Below, piece by piece: positions 44,401-59,500 of a stretch of 64,000 nucleotides of DNA. The notes under the pieces are model-generated. The model was not told the DNA's origin. It saw nothing but the letters and a program-made list of their open reading frames with translations, and did not search any database. A program made the translations under genes and the position numbers. This stretch comes from Nelumbo lutea (lineage: Eukaryota > Streptophyta > Magnoliopsida > Proteales > Nelumbonaceae), in the NCBI GenBank assembly GCA_022828595.1, contig JAKGHH010000003.1, positions 20,336,934-20,400,933 on the forward strand, in the 5' to 3' direction. Numbering within the stretch: position 1 is the first letter of the stretch; the number at the start of each line of letters is the position of its first letter.

Positions 44401-47400
44401 CCAAACATATGCATATATAATTGATTCAGTTTTAATCGGGTCAGAATAGGTAAAACCAATGCTATTGACAATTGGGACACAATGTAAATCCAAACCCTGT
44501 ATAATAGGATCAGAACAGTTCAAGTCTGTCAGGTTGACCTGGACCATTGGCAGCCCTATTTTAAATGATCAAGCATTAGTTTTGTATAGGCGGGTCAGGT
44601 AATGCAATAGCCAGTGCACGTCTACCCAACAAGACCTGGATCAGTATTTCAAAGGCATGCCTCAGGAGGAATTTCTATCATGTGCTAACATGTCAGGTTA
44701 CCTGGACCATTGGCAGCCCTATTTTAAATGATCAAGCATTACTTTTGTATAGGCGGGTCAGGTAATGCAATAGCCAGTGCACATGTCTACCCAACAAGAC
44801 CTGAATCAGTATTTTAAAGGCATGCTCAGGCACACTTAGGCTCATAAGTAAGGATCCTTTTGTGGTGTGTACCTACCCTAGCTTGCTATATTGTGATGAA
44901 TTAACCTGGAATTTGAAATTGAATATGGAATTTATGGCATTCCTATGATGCTTAGAGTTTAAATGGTTTAATCAATGCAGGACTTACATAATACTCTAAT
45001 CAATTGAGCAAATAGGCCTTCTGGAATATTTTATTTATTCTGAATTTAGATTTGTTATTCTTGGATATTAGTTTTTTTTTTAGTTTTCTTTTTTAAATGT
45101 GGCACTTCATGTTGTTCATGCATGGACCTTGCCTTTGTGCCTCAGCACCTGGGTACCTCATGCTCTGTACTTGTGTTTCTTGCTTTTAAAACACTGACTT
45201 GGATTTGGTGTACTGGATTGGGCCCAAGGTACAAGTATGCTTGGACCTGAAATAATTGGCACCCTCAACTGAGAATTCTTAGGATTGCAAACATAAAACC
45301 ACATTTCTTATAAATAAATAAGCAAATAAATCACATGCAAGATGGGTTCTTTTTCCCCTTAAATTTGCCTAGAAACTTAGGCTTCAACTGCAAATAAAGG
45401 TATATTTTGTTAGCATTTAGCTTCATGGTAGAAATCAAATTTGTGAGTTTGACTAGCAAATGATTGTGCTAGTTTTGATCAGGTGTAATACTGTAGATAA
45501 GACTCGTCATTTGTCAACTTGTATTTGACACAGTAATGTAATGTTAACACAATCTAATTAATAAGCAGCCAAGGAATTTTTTACTATATCAGGTGGAACC
45601 AGATACAATTTGTGAGTTCATGAGAAATGATTATTATTCTGGTTTCTTAAGGTGTACTATCTTGAGAAGACTTGTCAACTTCGTATGTGATGGTAATGGC
45701 AAAAAAATCTCATTCTGGAATGAGAAGCCAGGGAATTAATTAAATCAAGAGAGGAATGGAAGCTAATAGAACCTTAGATTGCCAACTTCTTGTAAGGTAT
45801 TGGAAAACTTGAAAGCAATGAAGCTTGTTGTGTTACAACTGAAATGAACAGTGCACCCTTTTTGTGGAAAGCCTTGATGGGGGAGTAACATATGATATTT
45901 GAGAAGCATACTTTTTCTTTTCCAAAGGATGGACATAACATTGACTACATAGGAATTCCTCAAAAGTTCATTTGCATTGAAAAGAAAGGTGCAAAGTTCC
46001 TGTTTTAGAACAAAAATTCTTGCTGTTTTAGTTGAAGAAAATGAAAAAGAAAAAGGAAAGAAATAAAGGGGCAGAGACACTGTTTCAGTAGCAGAGAGTA
46101 AATAAAACAGATTCACCGTTTTAGTGGCATTAGCAGTGCAAGGAGTTAAATAGGGAAACTACTTTCCGGGCATGTTTGTAAGGCTGTTGTAATTTGAGGG
46201 GTCACCTTTTTGAAGGTGATAGTTGAAATAATTTTCCTTAAAATTAATGAAAGTTACCCTTTCCTATTTAAAAAAAAAAAAGAACAAGAAGTTATGGAGC
46301 CCCTGTTTTTGCACCAAATCCCCCTGTTTTAGTGGTGGAAAATGAAGAAAAAAGAAACCCTGCTTTAGCACCAAAACATGGCAGAAATTAGGCAAAATGA
46401 AAGGGACAAGACCCTGTTTTAGTGCCAAAACAGAAGAAATACTTGCCTAGACAGTTGTTTAAGCAGTTGGAAAGCACCTTTGTAAATTGTTCATAGCAAT
46501 TAGGCAAGGCAATTACAAGGAAGTGCTTATTTTTTTTTTTTTTTTTTTTTTTTTTTTATTTTTATGAATAACATAAATTTTATTAAGATTTAAGAGTAAG
46601 TAGTTACACCAAGGGTAGCCTCGGTTACCCCTGAAAGTTAAAGATTGAAATCCCTGAGGGGACTTTACTTTTGCAGTTACAACTGAGCCCAGAAGCAGAC
46701 TTCCTTGTAAACCCCCTGTTACCAAGGTGTTATCACCTTGACAACTATGATTCATGATTTTACATATCTAACTGCTTTGCTGAATGGAATTGTATATAGA
46801 ATGTTAAATTTTATGATTAAAAGTTGTAGTCAATTTTTCAAATAAAATTAATGATAGAGCATATCCAATAAATTATAGGACATATTTGTAAAAACCACTG
46901 TTTAAGTGGTGCCCTAGACAGTACCCTGTCACTTGCCTTGCCACCTTTATAGCTATGCTTGTTGGCCAAAGCCATACCTGAAAGTTTCAGTTTTAGTAAT
47001 GCCAATCTATAAGGTGGTTTAACTAAAGGAGAGAGACTGTGTTGCTAATCAAGAAAAGGGAAAGAAAGATCCCAATTCAAGCATATCTGCATGTACTTTG
47101 TGTCTAGAAAGGTGCATAGATATCCCTAATGTAAGGCATCTCCATGCATGTTTGTCATCTATCAGGTAACATCTAGCCCAGAAACAAAGAGATGGTTATA
47201 ACATAATTGAAGATGGAGCACAGAACTGAAAATGGGTGGATGCAAAGTGTAGAAGGCAGAAATATCATATAAAGGAAATAATTAATACCATATTCAGTTC
47301 CGTATAGTACTTGGATTTAGATGTCAAAAGATCACAAATATCTACACAAGAGAGATGATTCTATAATCTTATCATCATTAGTTACATTCAGTAAGAAAAT

Positions 47401-50400
47401 GGACTAGAACTAGCATGTGTATGTAGTATCCTTACCTTAGCTCTCATTGATTGGTCCAACAATATATTAGCAGACTTAAGATCCCGGTGTATGACAGGTG
47501 GGACTGCCTGTTCAAAGAATTGTATGTTTTAATCTCACTAGGATGGTTTTGTTTGCAAATAATGTGATGCTTTTCACCTGGAAATTAAAAAAAAAACCAA
47601 TATCACCCAACATACCCCTTCATGAAGATACTCAATCCCATGAGAGACATCTAGAACAATTTGAAGTCTTTCTTCCCAACTCAAAATCCGTTCTCCTTCA
47701 CCTATGTGCATGCACACCAGAGAACTTCAATTATCAGGGTTCAATAACAATCCAACAAAGTCAGATTCTGCCAAACGTTGCCAAAAACTAAGTTATATAT
47801 TTATCAAACCAACTCCTGATTCTAGCTAAAAACAAAGTCTATATTAATTTGTAGTTTCCTAATTAAGTTATGTTTTTCTGCTTAATATCATTAGTCATAT
47901 GGTGTAATTTCCTATTTAATTTAGAACTTATGTTTAATATGGTCCTTTGGCATATTACATGTTTCCTGAATTATTATGAACCAACTTGCAAATTGGTATA
48001 TGACTAGCAAACTGGGAAACTATGCTTCAGATATTTTCCCCTTTTTTGGTTTATATGCTTGAGACTCATAGCTGATAAAAGGCCACTTTTGTTGCTGTTG
48101 TCAGAATCTTGTTTAAGATTGATGAGTTATAGCTGAAAATTCATTTTGGTCCCACCATCCCACCTGAAAGGTCTCAGGTGAGATACTGAGATCTGACTCA
48201 CTTGTCTAGGGTTCAGCAGAGTCTGCAGAGCAAAATATGTCCACAGAGAACTGCATGAGCATCTACTATAAGAACAAATCAGAAAAATACTTGTTAATGA
48301 TAGTACATGAATCACAATACCAACCATTGGCACCATAAATAGATATATCAAAATATCAAATATTACATGAGCTGTCATATGGATTTACTTAACATCACTG
48401 ATGGAGATAAAAATGGAAGATTACCATGGCTCACAATACCACTAAGATTTGGCAATATCTACCATTTAGATGGGGGCAACACAAAAAAACTCTAAGAATT
48501 CTTCCCCTTGTATCTCCAATTTTGTTGATATATCTAGGATATTTTGAATCTTGTTAATAAATTAAACATCTAAGATTCAGAATTTTAGAATACCATTGAA
48601 GCTTTCTGATATATCATTAAAATCATCAAAAAATTTTTAAAATCTTTTCCCAAAAGAACAAATTGGGATCATATGATTGGATGATTGGCTTAAGTCAGGT
48701 ACGTAGTTGCATATGCATAGATATATACATATAAACATGAATGCATACATACATAAATATATACAAATTTATATACATATACAAATATGAAGACATGTTG
48801 GGTTCAGGTTGGATCGGGTTGCCTATGGCCTCTCAACCCTAACAGAACCTAAATTCAAGTTGTGCTCAAGTTTTTCAACCCTAACCCAAACTTAAACCCA
48901 ACCTTTTCGGGTTGGATTCAGGCTAACATGGCCCAAGTGGCAGCCCTACTGCTAACCCCCCGCATGCAATGGCTGCACTCATTCTCTTGCAAACTTTCTT
49001 AAAATTTTTTGTAGGACCTGCTCTCACCAAGCTGAGCTTTAGTCTAGAGAAAACTTTCATAACATGGACAATATGCATCTTACTAGAAGAGCAAGTCTTC
49101 TTTGGAACTGAACCAGCTTCCTTTGTTTCATTCTTTTCCTCAATCTTCCTCCTGCGACCCAGATCAACACCTAGCTTACCAACCACAACCTCCTTGAAGC
49201 AAGCTGGAGAAACAGATGAAAGCTCAACTACAGAGACGAATCCTTCTCCAATGGCGTGTCCCTCATCAGTAGCGACAGTTTCTTCTCCACACTTTCTTTT
49301 GATGATCTGAGTGCATTGTCTTGACCAACTTGATCACCACACGCCACGACCCATCGTAACACAAATTCCACATCCCCGAAAATAGACCAGTCTTGTCATT
49401 GACACAATCAATACTGCTACCAGTGAAGAAATGAAAAATTTTAAAAAGGCGCACGCCTAGGCACACCAGGCGCGTGCCTTTTGAAAAAGGTGCGCCTAGG
49501 ACCTAGGCAAGGCACATACCCCAAAATGCGCCATGCCTGTGCGCCTAGGCATGCCTTTTAAATCACTGGGCTTACTAGTATAAATTTGATTCATTTACCA
49601 AGTCATTATAATTCAAAAATGAAGAAAGACACATAATTGGAAAAGAGAATTCTTAATTGTTTTCCTACCAGAAAGTGGGAATCAAGCTGGGTGTTCGGAG
49701 CTGAATGTAGAGAGGCAGTGAAAATCAAACTTTGGAGAGTACAAAAAAGAGGGGGAAATTATAGGACAATACCAATAGGAGAAGACAAACAGTATCAAGA
49801 CAAATGATTCACAGGACAATGAACAAGTAGAACAATCATCTGGAGAAGATGATGTGCAAATAGCATGAAACACATCTCAGTAGAAGATATGGCTTAGAGA
49901 AGGTGGTGGAGAAAAAAGTACAACCAAAAATCCAGGCTTTGTTCTTTTGGGATGTATAAGGTTTTGCTCAATGTGGCTTTTAAAGAGATAGAGAGTGATA
50001 GGAGAGGTGTGGTTACTTGTGGTAAGGATGGGAAGTGAGCAAAAGAGAAAGATAATGAGGGGGTTTATAAAATCCAAATGCACTCCATGTAGGTTCTGGT
50101 TGATGGCCCATCAAATAGGTTGTTTATAAACCCAAGTTCTGGATTGATGACCATGTGCAGAAGTTATGGCGGAGCTGGAAGGAGCACAAAGCATGAATGT
50201 GAGCTTCACCATATTGTGAAGTTGCTTCCCTTACTTTTTACGAGTATAAGCTTCATTCCAGTGATAAATTTTAGCTCAGTTCCAGCATAACCCTCCTTAG
50301 AAAGGCAGTTTTCATGGCTTCCAGAAAGCCACCATCAAAAATAGAATTCCTTAACCCCAAAGCAAGAAACCTTAGTAAGATATCTTTGTTGGAAAAAATC

Positions 50401-50426
50401 CTCCATGTATCTGGTTAATGGATTGA

Positions 50427-50503
<77 letters not shown>

Positions 50504-53500
50504 TCACTTATTAAAATTAAAAAAAAAGGAACATTTCTGGAGTCTGGACCAAGTTTCAAAATTTTGATATGATGCGCCCTGTATCGGGCATATCGTATTG
50601 GTGGCTTCACGATACGCCTATTTACAGGTGTTTCGGAAACCGACCTCTTTTTAATGAAAAATATGGTTTAAATAGGCCCAAAAACCAAAATTTGAAAAAA
50701 AAAACTAAAAAACATAAAAGTGTGTTATTTTAAGTACCGATACACTAGGGCGTATTGATATTTTGAACCTTGGTCTGGACCACATCTGGCAACTAGGGAT
50801 GCAAGTCAGGTACCTGATCTGAAGAATTTACACTGCACTGGGCTCGGGCTTGCAGGCCAGGCTCATTCAGATTTTAATAAAATTTCAAGCCAAGACTGCC
50901 CAAGTTGCAGCCCTACTTGCAACATGAAATGCTAGTAATCTAGTTATGTTCTTGCAAAGTGTAATTTTGAAATACTGGTAGAAGCTTGTCTCTGTATCTA
51001 AGATGCAAGAGTAAAATCAATGCAATTTCAATCTAAAAGTATCATTTTCCTTTCCTTATCTGATTAAGAAAATGGCATTTAACCTACACTATTATAGTTG
51101 CATTTAAAGGAACATCAGTGTCTCAGGACAGATAAAAAGAAAGAGATATGTACTTACAATATAGAAGGTTTGCCAAACTCCCGTTACTCATATATTGATA
51201 TACCAACATGTGTTGCCCTTTATCCACACAATAACCAACCAAATTCACAAGATTACGGTGATGCAGCCTGCCTAACAGAAGTACCTGTGCGAAGATTGGC
51301 CAACAAACAGATACATAACAATCTCTCTATAAAATGGAAGGTAAATTTTAGTAAAGGAACCAATAGCCGTTAGAAAGCCCAATTTCAATTAATTTTTAAG
51401 ATGCAATAAGCCAATACTATTGGCTTTAGCTTTTGAAATTGATTGGATAATGATGTATTGTTGCTAAGAAATGGGAAGTAAGGTGTGATGCATTGGCTTG
51501 ATGGCCAATCCAGCTCAACCATAGTATAGATGGGCCAACCTCTGCTAGGGGTGCTCATGAAAAACCAAAAAACCGAGCCAAGCCACACACTAAGAAAATA
51601 CTGGTTAACCAAACTGATCAGTTCAGTTTCAGTTATCCTATAAGAAAACTGGCAGTTAACTGAGCCGACTGTACTTATATTTACATATAGTATCATTGAA
51701 TATTATAGATTTCATTAATTATATCCTATAATTAATTCACCTACCCAGGCTACCCGCAGCTATCCTACTTGTACTTGATTACTTTTCTACTAAAGATTCC
51801 CACCCCAATCTCCCCATCCAACTATTATTAATTATTAATTATACATATTTTAATTTACCTACCTAACCTACCCGCCCAGCTATGAGCTACCCTAATCATT
51901 ATTTTTGACCTTTTTGTGATAAGTGGCACCCTTCTCTACTTGAGATTCCCAAATTCCCTACCCAAGCTACCGAACCTGTCTTTCCCTCCCCAAACCTCCA
52001 TCATCCCAAAGGCCAAATCTCAATCGTCACTCTTATTTTTTTCCTTTTCCTTTATTCTCCAGCCAAAACCCTCCATCTCCATTCCTCAGAACAAAATGGA
52101 ACACCTCCATCTCCATTCCTCCTTTTCTCTGACCTCTCTCTTTGGCTCCTCTAATTTCCACCACAGCAGTACAGCACTACATTGCTGCCTCGATGGATGC
52201 CGGTGACAATCTCCATACTCCACAGCAGTGCAGCAGCACCAGGCCCAGGTCAAGCAAAACCCTAGGCCTGGTTGGCCCGGCCTAGCCAGGAAGTTATATA
52301 TATATAGTATAATATCTTAATTCTTATAATATCTCATAAATAAATGTGATATAGTATCTTATATATAAGGTATAATATATTAATATATACACAAATAATT
52401 TTTTTATATTTTTTGTCATTTCAATTCTAAAATTAAATTAACATTTTAATTTTTAAAAAATATGTAATTTATTAATTTATACGGGAATAGCCCAGATGCC
52501 CAGCTCATGATCATCTCTAGACTAACCCAACCTGCATTCAACCAATCTGGACCAAGCCATGAGTTTATATTGAAAAATGAGCACCTCAGGTTGGGCTATG
52601 ACTGTGCTCTGGTCAGGCTTGGGTGAATTTAAAGCTAAAGTTAGTTAAAATGCATTTTTAACCCTAGGACCCATAAGCAAAACTCAACAAATCCAATCAA
52701 AACTAAAATGCAGTCTCTTTAGCATAACTTTGAAGAGATGGTTAGAAAATACAAGTTGGTCATGAAATTGTTTGTTTAACAGATAAGTATTATTTAGACA
52801 TATTATTTGTCCTCAAATTTTGCAGTGAAATTTCATCTAGTTGCTGGGGGAGTTTTCAGGGATGGGGAGGGCAGAATGCAAGCACTTTATTCTGGCCCAA
52901 TAGGTGTGGAAGACTCCTTAAGGGCTTAAGTTATGTCTCTACTTCAAGGTCTGAGATTGGCCAAGCAAATAGGGATATCAAAACCTTGAGGTAAAGGGAA
53001 ACTCTAAACTTCTAATAGGATGGCTGCAGACAAAAAGCTTGGGTGTATGGATCCTTAGACAACAGATGGGGGAAATACTTTCTCTAGCAAGAGAAGTGGG
53101 AGTAATCTTCAAATGTATAAGGAGATCAGCCAATTCTGTGGCTGACAACTTGGCAAAGCAAGGGACTCTCAGGGAAACAATCATCTAGTTGCTAAGACTT
53201 GCATTGGCTAAGGTAAACACATGTTGTCATGCAGATAGCAGTGGATCCTTTTATGGGAAACAAGAAGATGACAGACTAGGAAAGTTCTATCCTACCTAGC
53301 AACAGCATTCTAAATAGCACTGACCTCCGTTTGGAACTCTTTTTCGCCCTGTCTAGAATTAGAAGCGAGCACCTTTACAGCTACCACTTCACTTGTAGGA
53401 ATTGTAGCTTTATAGACTGGGCCAAATGATCCTTGTCCCAAGATGGTTGTAAAGTTATGTGTGGCTTTCTGAATATCCCTGCACAGAATTAACAAACTAG

Positions 53501-56500
53501 GTAAGTACTTGCATTGGCATAATTAACTCAATTCTACACCAGTCTGACAATGAAATTTTGGAAGAGCTAAAAGAGCAGGGCTAATTTCTATTTGCTTTAT
53601 CAGCACCCATTAGCAATGTTTAAAGTTTTTTTTTTTTAAAAGAAGATCTTTTGGAGGGAACTTATTGAGAGATGTTTCCAGTCAATTCTAGAAACATAAA
53701 ATCAATAAAGGAGAATGATTGAGCTCAATAAGGAGTTAAAGACAGATTCTCATATTTATACAAGCCCGATTAAGTACATTCCCTGGGTTAGTTCCTTCTG
53801 TGCCCTTACCATCCTTCTTTTTTAATAAGTAACAAGTAAAATTCATTCAAAAAAGGAGCTGAAAAGGAAGCTAAACAAAAAAGAAAAAGAAGACTAAGAC
53901 TAACAAGTTAAAAATTACAACCCGGCCCTGGGCAACCCCCACTCTAGCCAACATGTCAGCCAAAGAATTGGCACTTCTGAGAATCCATCCAAAGAATTGA
54001 TCCTTGAGATCCTTCTCTCTTGGATGCAACTAGCCAACTACCTTCAGTCTCTAGGCACAATTCCTTTTGTGTGAAATTCAAGTGCCAAGGATACCATTTT
54101 ATTTTACTTGAGTTTTCAGCAGTAATTAAGTGAAGAAAAACTAGCAAAAGTATGCAGAAAAGGAGAAGAAAACAGAGGTAGAAAGGAGAAGGGGAGAAGA
54201 AGAGAAGAGTTGAAAAGCAGTCCACTTGATGTCTGGAACTGTTTGAGATTAGATGCAAATCAGAAAATAAACAAACAAGAGAGGAAGAGAAGAGAGAGCT
54301 GGCGGCAATGAGTGTTAAAGAGTAAGAGGTTCAAACATAACCTCTCTCTAACACTCTAAACATCTTACTAAGAAGTTAATCTTTGACAAATTACAGAGAG
54401 GCCCTTGAGTGGGTAGGAAAATACAAAAACAGAACATTACAGAGAATGGGCCCAGAATAAGGCCCATAATAGAGAGAAACATAACATAACATGAAATGAC
54501 AGTCCATGGGCCATTCGGCCCATCTCCTCTACACACCCCCTCAAGCTGAGCATAGATGTTAATCATGCCTAGCTTGCTAGTGTCATGTTGAAGCCTTGCC
54601 TTGGAAATGCCCTTGGTGAGGAAATCTGCCAATTGTCCTTCAGAAGTAATGAATGGAGGAAACTCTTTCTCGAATAAAGTGTCTATCAACCTCAATATGT
54701 TTTGTTTCTATCATATTGTACCGAGTTGTGAGCAATGTTGATGGCAGCCTGATTATCACAGTACAACATCATGGGTTTGTCATGATCAATCCCAAGTTCT
54801 TCCATTAAGGACCTTAACCACAACAATTCCGAGACTCCATGTGCCATGGCTCTATATTCTGCTTCTGCGGAGGATCGGGCCACAACTGATTGTTTCTTAC
54901 TCCTCCAAGAGACAACATTACCAGCCACCAGACTGCAATACCCTGAAGTAGATCTTCTATCATCAATATTTCCAGCTCAATCAGCATCAGTATAGACTTC
55001 AAGTTTCAGATGACCATGCTTGGTAAATAGAATTCCTTTTCCTGGAGAGCCTTTCAGATAGCACAAAATCCGTTCTGCTGCTGCCATATGGGTATCTCTA
55101 GGAGCATGCATGAACTGGCTAATGCAACTGACAATATACGCAATATTTGGCCTAGTCATGCACAGGCACAGAAGCTTCCCAAGAAGTCTCTGAAAGACCC
55201 CTTTGCCTTCCAACAAAGTTCCATCCGACGCTGAAGGTTTGTGACTCATATCAATAGGAGTTGCAACTGGTCTTTCACCCATTTTTCCAGTTTCAGACAA
55301 CAAATCAAGGACATATTTCCTCTGGGAAATAAGAATCCCATCCTTGGATCTGGCAACTTCTATGCCAAGGAAGTATCTCAACTCCCCTAGATCCTTAATC
55401 TCAAATTCTGTACGAAGGAATGACTTAAGGGCCAGAATGCCTGAGGCATCATCACCAGTCACTATAATGTCATCAACATACACAATGAGATACACTGCTA
55501 GAGATCCACTTTTCTTCACAAAAAGATTATGATCTGATTGTGTCTGAACATAGCCGAATTTAACAAGTGCAGCTCTAAATCTCTCAAACCAGGCTCTAGG
55601 AGATTGTTTGAGGCCATAAAGAGATTTCTTCAGTTTACATACCTTTCTTTGCATATCTTTCCCATACATTCCTGGAGGAAGACACATGTAGACCTCCTCA
55701 TGTAAGTCACCATTTAGAAATGCATTCTTTACATCTAAATGATAGAGAGGCCAATCAAAGTGAACTGCCAGAGATAAAAGAACCCTCACAGATGTCATCT
55801 TAGCAACAAGGGCAAAAGTCTCCAGGTAGTCAATCCCATATGTTTGTGTGTAGCCTTTTGCAACAAGTTTGGCCTTGTACCTCTCAATAGTCCCATCAGC
55901 CCTGTATTTAATGGTAAAAACCCACTTGCACCCAACTGGATTCTTCCCTTCAGGCAAATCCACCACCTCCCAAGTACCATTTTCATGTAGAGCATCCATT
56001 TAAGTCTGCATGGCATCTCTCCATTCTGGAATTCCAAGAGCTTCTGATACAGACCTAGGAATGGGGTTAGAAGCAACTGAAGAGAGGTAGGCACAGTATG
56101 AAGGAGAAAGTAGGTCATAAGAAAGGTGTTTGGAAATGCAGTGTGCAGTACACTTCCGCTTTCCTTTCCTAACAGCAATGGGGACATCAAGATCTGGGAA
56201 GGATGATTCCAAGGGAGTTGAAGCAGTACCTGTTATCTCATCTGTGATTGGAAATGTATGAGCCTCATCTATTGTAAGGGAAACTACTTGCTCATTCCTG
56301 GATCTCTGCCTTTGATACACTTTGGGATTATGGGTAGGACGAGGAGGTAAAGAAATAGGGGCACTAGGACAAGAGGAATGAAGTGGCTGATCCTCCTTTG
56401 ATTCATTTAGTGAGGATACAGGTTTGTCAAGAGACTCAACTGGGACAGGAAGAGGAAGAGCAAAAACTTGTGATAGACTCTCCCCCTGTTGACAATCTCT

Positions 56501-59500
56501 TTCCTGAGAGGAACCATAAAAAGGAGAAAGTTCATCAAAGGTAACATCCATAGAGACATGTCGGGTGCCAGTCTTTGGATCAAAACAACAATAACCCTTT
56601 TGTGTGGGAGAGTAACCAAGGAAGATGCATTTGTAGGCTTTTGGTTCAAACTTATGTCTCTGCACACTTGGAATGTGAACATAACAAGTGCAACCAAACA
56701 CACGAAGAGGAAGTGGAAAGAGATCCTTGTTTGGATGAAGAAGACTGAAGGGGGATTTAAACCCTAAAACCCTGGATGGCATACGGTTTGTGAGATAGGT
56801 AGCAGTAAGTACAACATCACCCCAAAATCTTATGGGAACATGTGAGACAAACAAAAGGCTCCTTGCAACTTCAACAATATGTCTATTTTTCCTCTCAACA
56901 ACTCCATTTTATTCAAGGGTTCTAACACAGGTGCTTTGGTGAATAACCCCCATGTCAGAGAGATATAAGGATAAACTCTTCTCAAAATACTCTTTTGCAT
57001 TGTCAGATCTGAAAACCTTAATTCTGGTATCAAATTGAGTTAAAACAAGCTCATGAAATTGTCTCACAAGTCTCGGGACTTCATCCCGGGATTTCATTAA
57101 GTATATCCAAGTGAATCTAGAAAAGTCATCAATAATCAGGATAAAATATCTATAACCCCCCATAGAGGATAAGTGGTAAGGCCCCCACACATCAGAGTGT
57201 GCAATATGAAAAGGAAAATAAGATCTTTTATTGCTCATAGGGTAATTGTTTCTACAATGCTTTGACAACTGACATAACTCACAATTGAGACTAGACACAC
57301 TGACTCCCTTAAACAGTTTGGGAAGCAAATGACTTAAAGCAGAAAAAGGTAAATGACCCAACTGACAATGACTCAACATAATTTGATTGACAGCCTCTGA
57401 AGAAGTAGAACTAAAAGCAACATTCTTGGGATGATCAAAGCATTGGCCAGGGGTGTCGAGCAAGTATATTCCATTCACTTCATGGCCACTCCCAATCACC
57501 TTCTGAGACTTCAGGTCCTGAAACACACAGTGAGAAGGGAAAAATGTTACACAACAATTCAATGACTTGGTCAAGCTACTTACAGATAATAAGTTGGTAT
57601 TTAATTTAGGTACATGAAGAGTGGAAAATAAGAGTAAGGAGTTTGTAAGCTTGATAGTTCCCTTGCCAGAAATAGGGGCAAGAGAACCATCAGCTAAGGT
57701 GATTTTGTCATGACCAGGAAGCAAATCATATGAAACAAACAAAATGGAAAGATTGGTCATGTGATCAGAAGCACCTGAGTCTATAATCCAAGGGGTCTTG
57801 GGATTACCTGAGGTGGATGCATGATTAGCAGAAGCCCTTATACCTGAGTGAGCAAATGCGGTGGTGGCTGGACTTCTAGAAGGGTTGGATGATGAAGTTA
57901 CACCTTCAAGCTGGCTGATCATCTTTCCAGACTTCTCATATTCAGCTTTCATGGCTGCCAATTGTGCACTGGCAGACTCAACCTCTGTATCTGTACTTGT
58001 GGCTGCATGTGCACTTCCTGTCTTTCTACTATCATTCTTCTTCTGGAATCGGATTGGGACAAGACTGGGATGCAATTTCCAGCACTTGTCCTTGGTGTGT
58101 TTCGGCTTCCTGCAATATTCACACACCACTTCCTTCTTTCCTGTGCCACTGGGAGCTCCTGTAACCCCTTTGGATTTAATTCTCATATTTGCAAAATGAT
58201 CATTGATACTGACTCCTTGAACCTGGACTTGCCTCCTACTTTCTTCACTATTGAGCAAAGCATATGCTTGAGACAATGAAACATCTTCCTTGGACAAGAT
58301 GTTTTACTTTGTAATGTCATATTCAGAATTCAGCCCTGTCAAGAACTCAAAGACCCTATTCCTTTCAACCAATTTCCTGTATGTTTCAGCATCCTTAGGG
58401 GTATCCCATGTCACAGCCTCTATCAAATCAATCTCTTGCCATAGAGATTTTAGGGCTGAGAAGTATGTTGCAAGTGACTTCTCCCCCTGTCTTAGATTCT
58501 TCACATCACTTCTCAGTTTGTAGGCTCTGGCAACATTCAACTTTTGGGAGTAAGTTTCTGCAACACTATCCTAGATTTCTTTAGCCGAGTTCATCCACAG
58601 ATAATGCTGACTAATCTGTGGCTGCATTGAGTTCACAAGCCACCCAATCACTATGTAGTTTTCTTGCACCCATCTCTCATAAGATGGATCATCCTCTGGA
58701 GGATCTTTCTTGCTCCCAGAAATAAAACCCCATTTTCATTTGCTACAAATATGGATTTTCACTGATTGTAACCAAGCAAAGTAGTTGGTCCCATCAAGTT
58801 TAACTGTAGTTACAGCCAGCATAGAATCGGCTGGGGTTCCCAAAATCTGTCCATATTCAACAACATTCTTGTTTTCAAGGCTTGAGAAATCCATCATGTA
58901 AAGGCTCCAATTAGGATTTTAATAGGTTTCCCAAAGTACTAGGGGTCATGTGATTGTGACCAAGCCAAGTAGTTGGTCCCATCAAGTTTAACTGTAGTTA
59001 CAGCCAGCATAGAATCGGCTGGGGTTCCCAAAATCTGTCCATATTCAACAGCATTCTTGTTTTCAAGGCTTGAGAAATCCATCATGTAAAGGCTCCAATT
59101 AGGATTTTAATAGGTTTCCCAAAGTACTGGGGGTCATGATGAGCTTAGTTTGAACTGAATAGGCAACAACAATTAGCTCACAGAATCAGTTCAATCTTGA
59201 TAACTGTGACAGTCCAGCTCGGTGGTAGCTCTTTCTATACTGTTTCAGTCTTCAAAAGACACCCAACAAACCTCCAATCACTAGGTATTTCAGGTTCCCA
59301 ACAACCATTGTCCCAAAGAGAAGAAAAAGAGGCCACAGTCCTTAAGAGACTTTTTGTCGAACACTCAGTGTGCAGTTAACAGCCTACTGTTAACTACAAG
59401 AAACCACTTCAAAGTGTTCAGTATAGGTCCAAGAAGAGGCTGGGATGAAGATGAGACTAGTACCACTTGGTTTAGATCAGTATAGGTCCAAGAAGAGGCA

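Noticed and set aside
57861..58279. Plus-strand ORFs of 105-112 codons
   Set aside because: They are antisense to the copia-2 gag/zinc-knuckle coding region.
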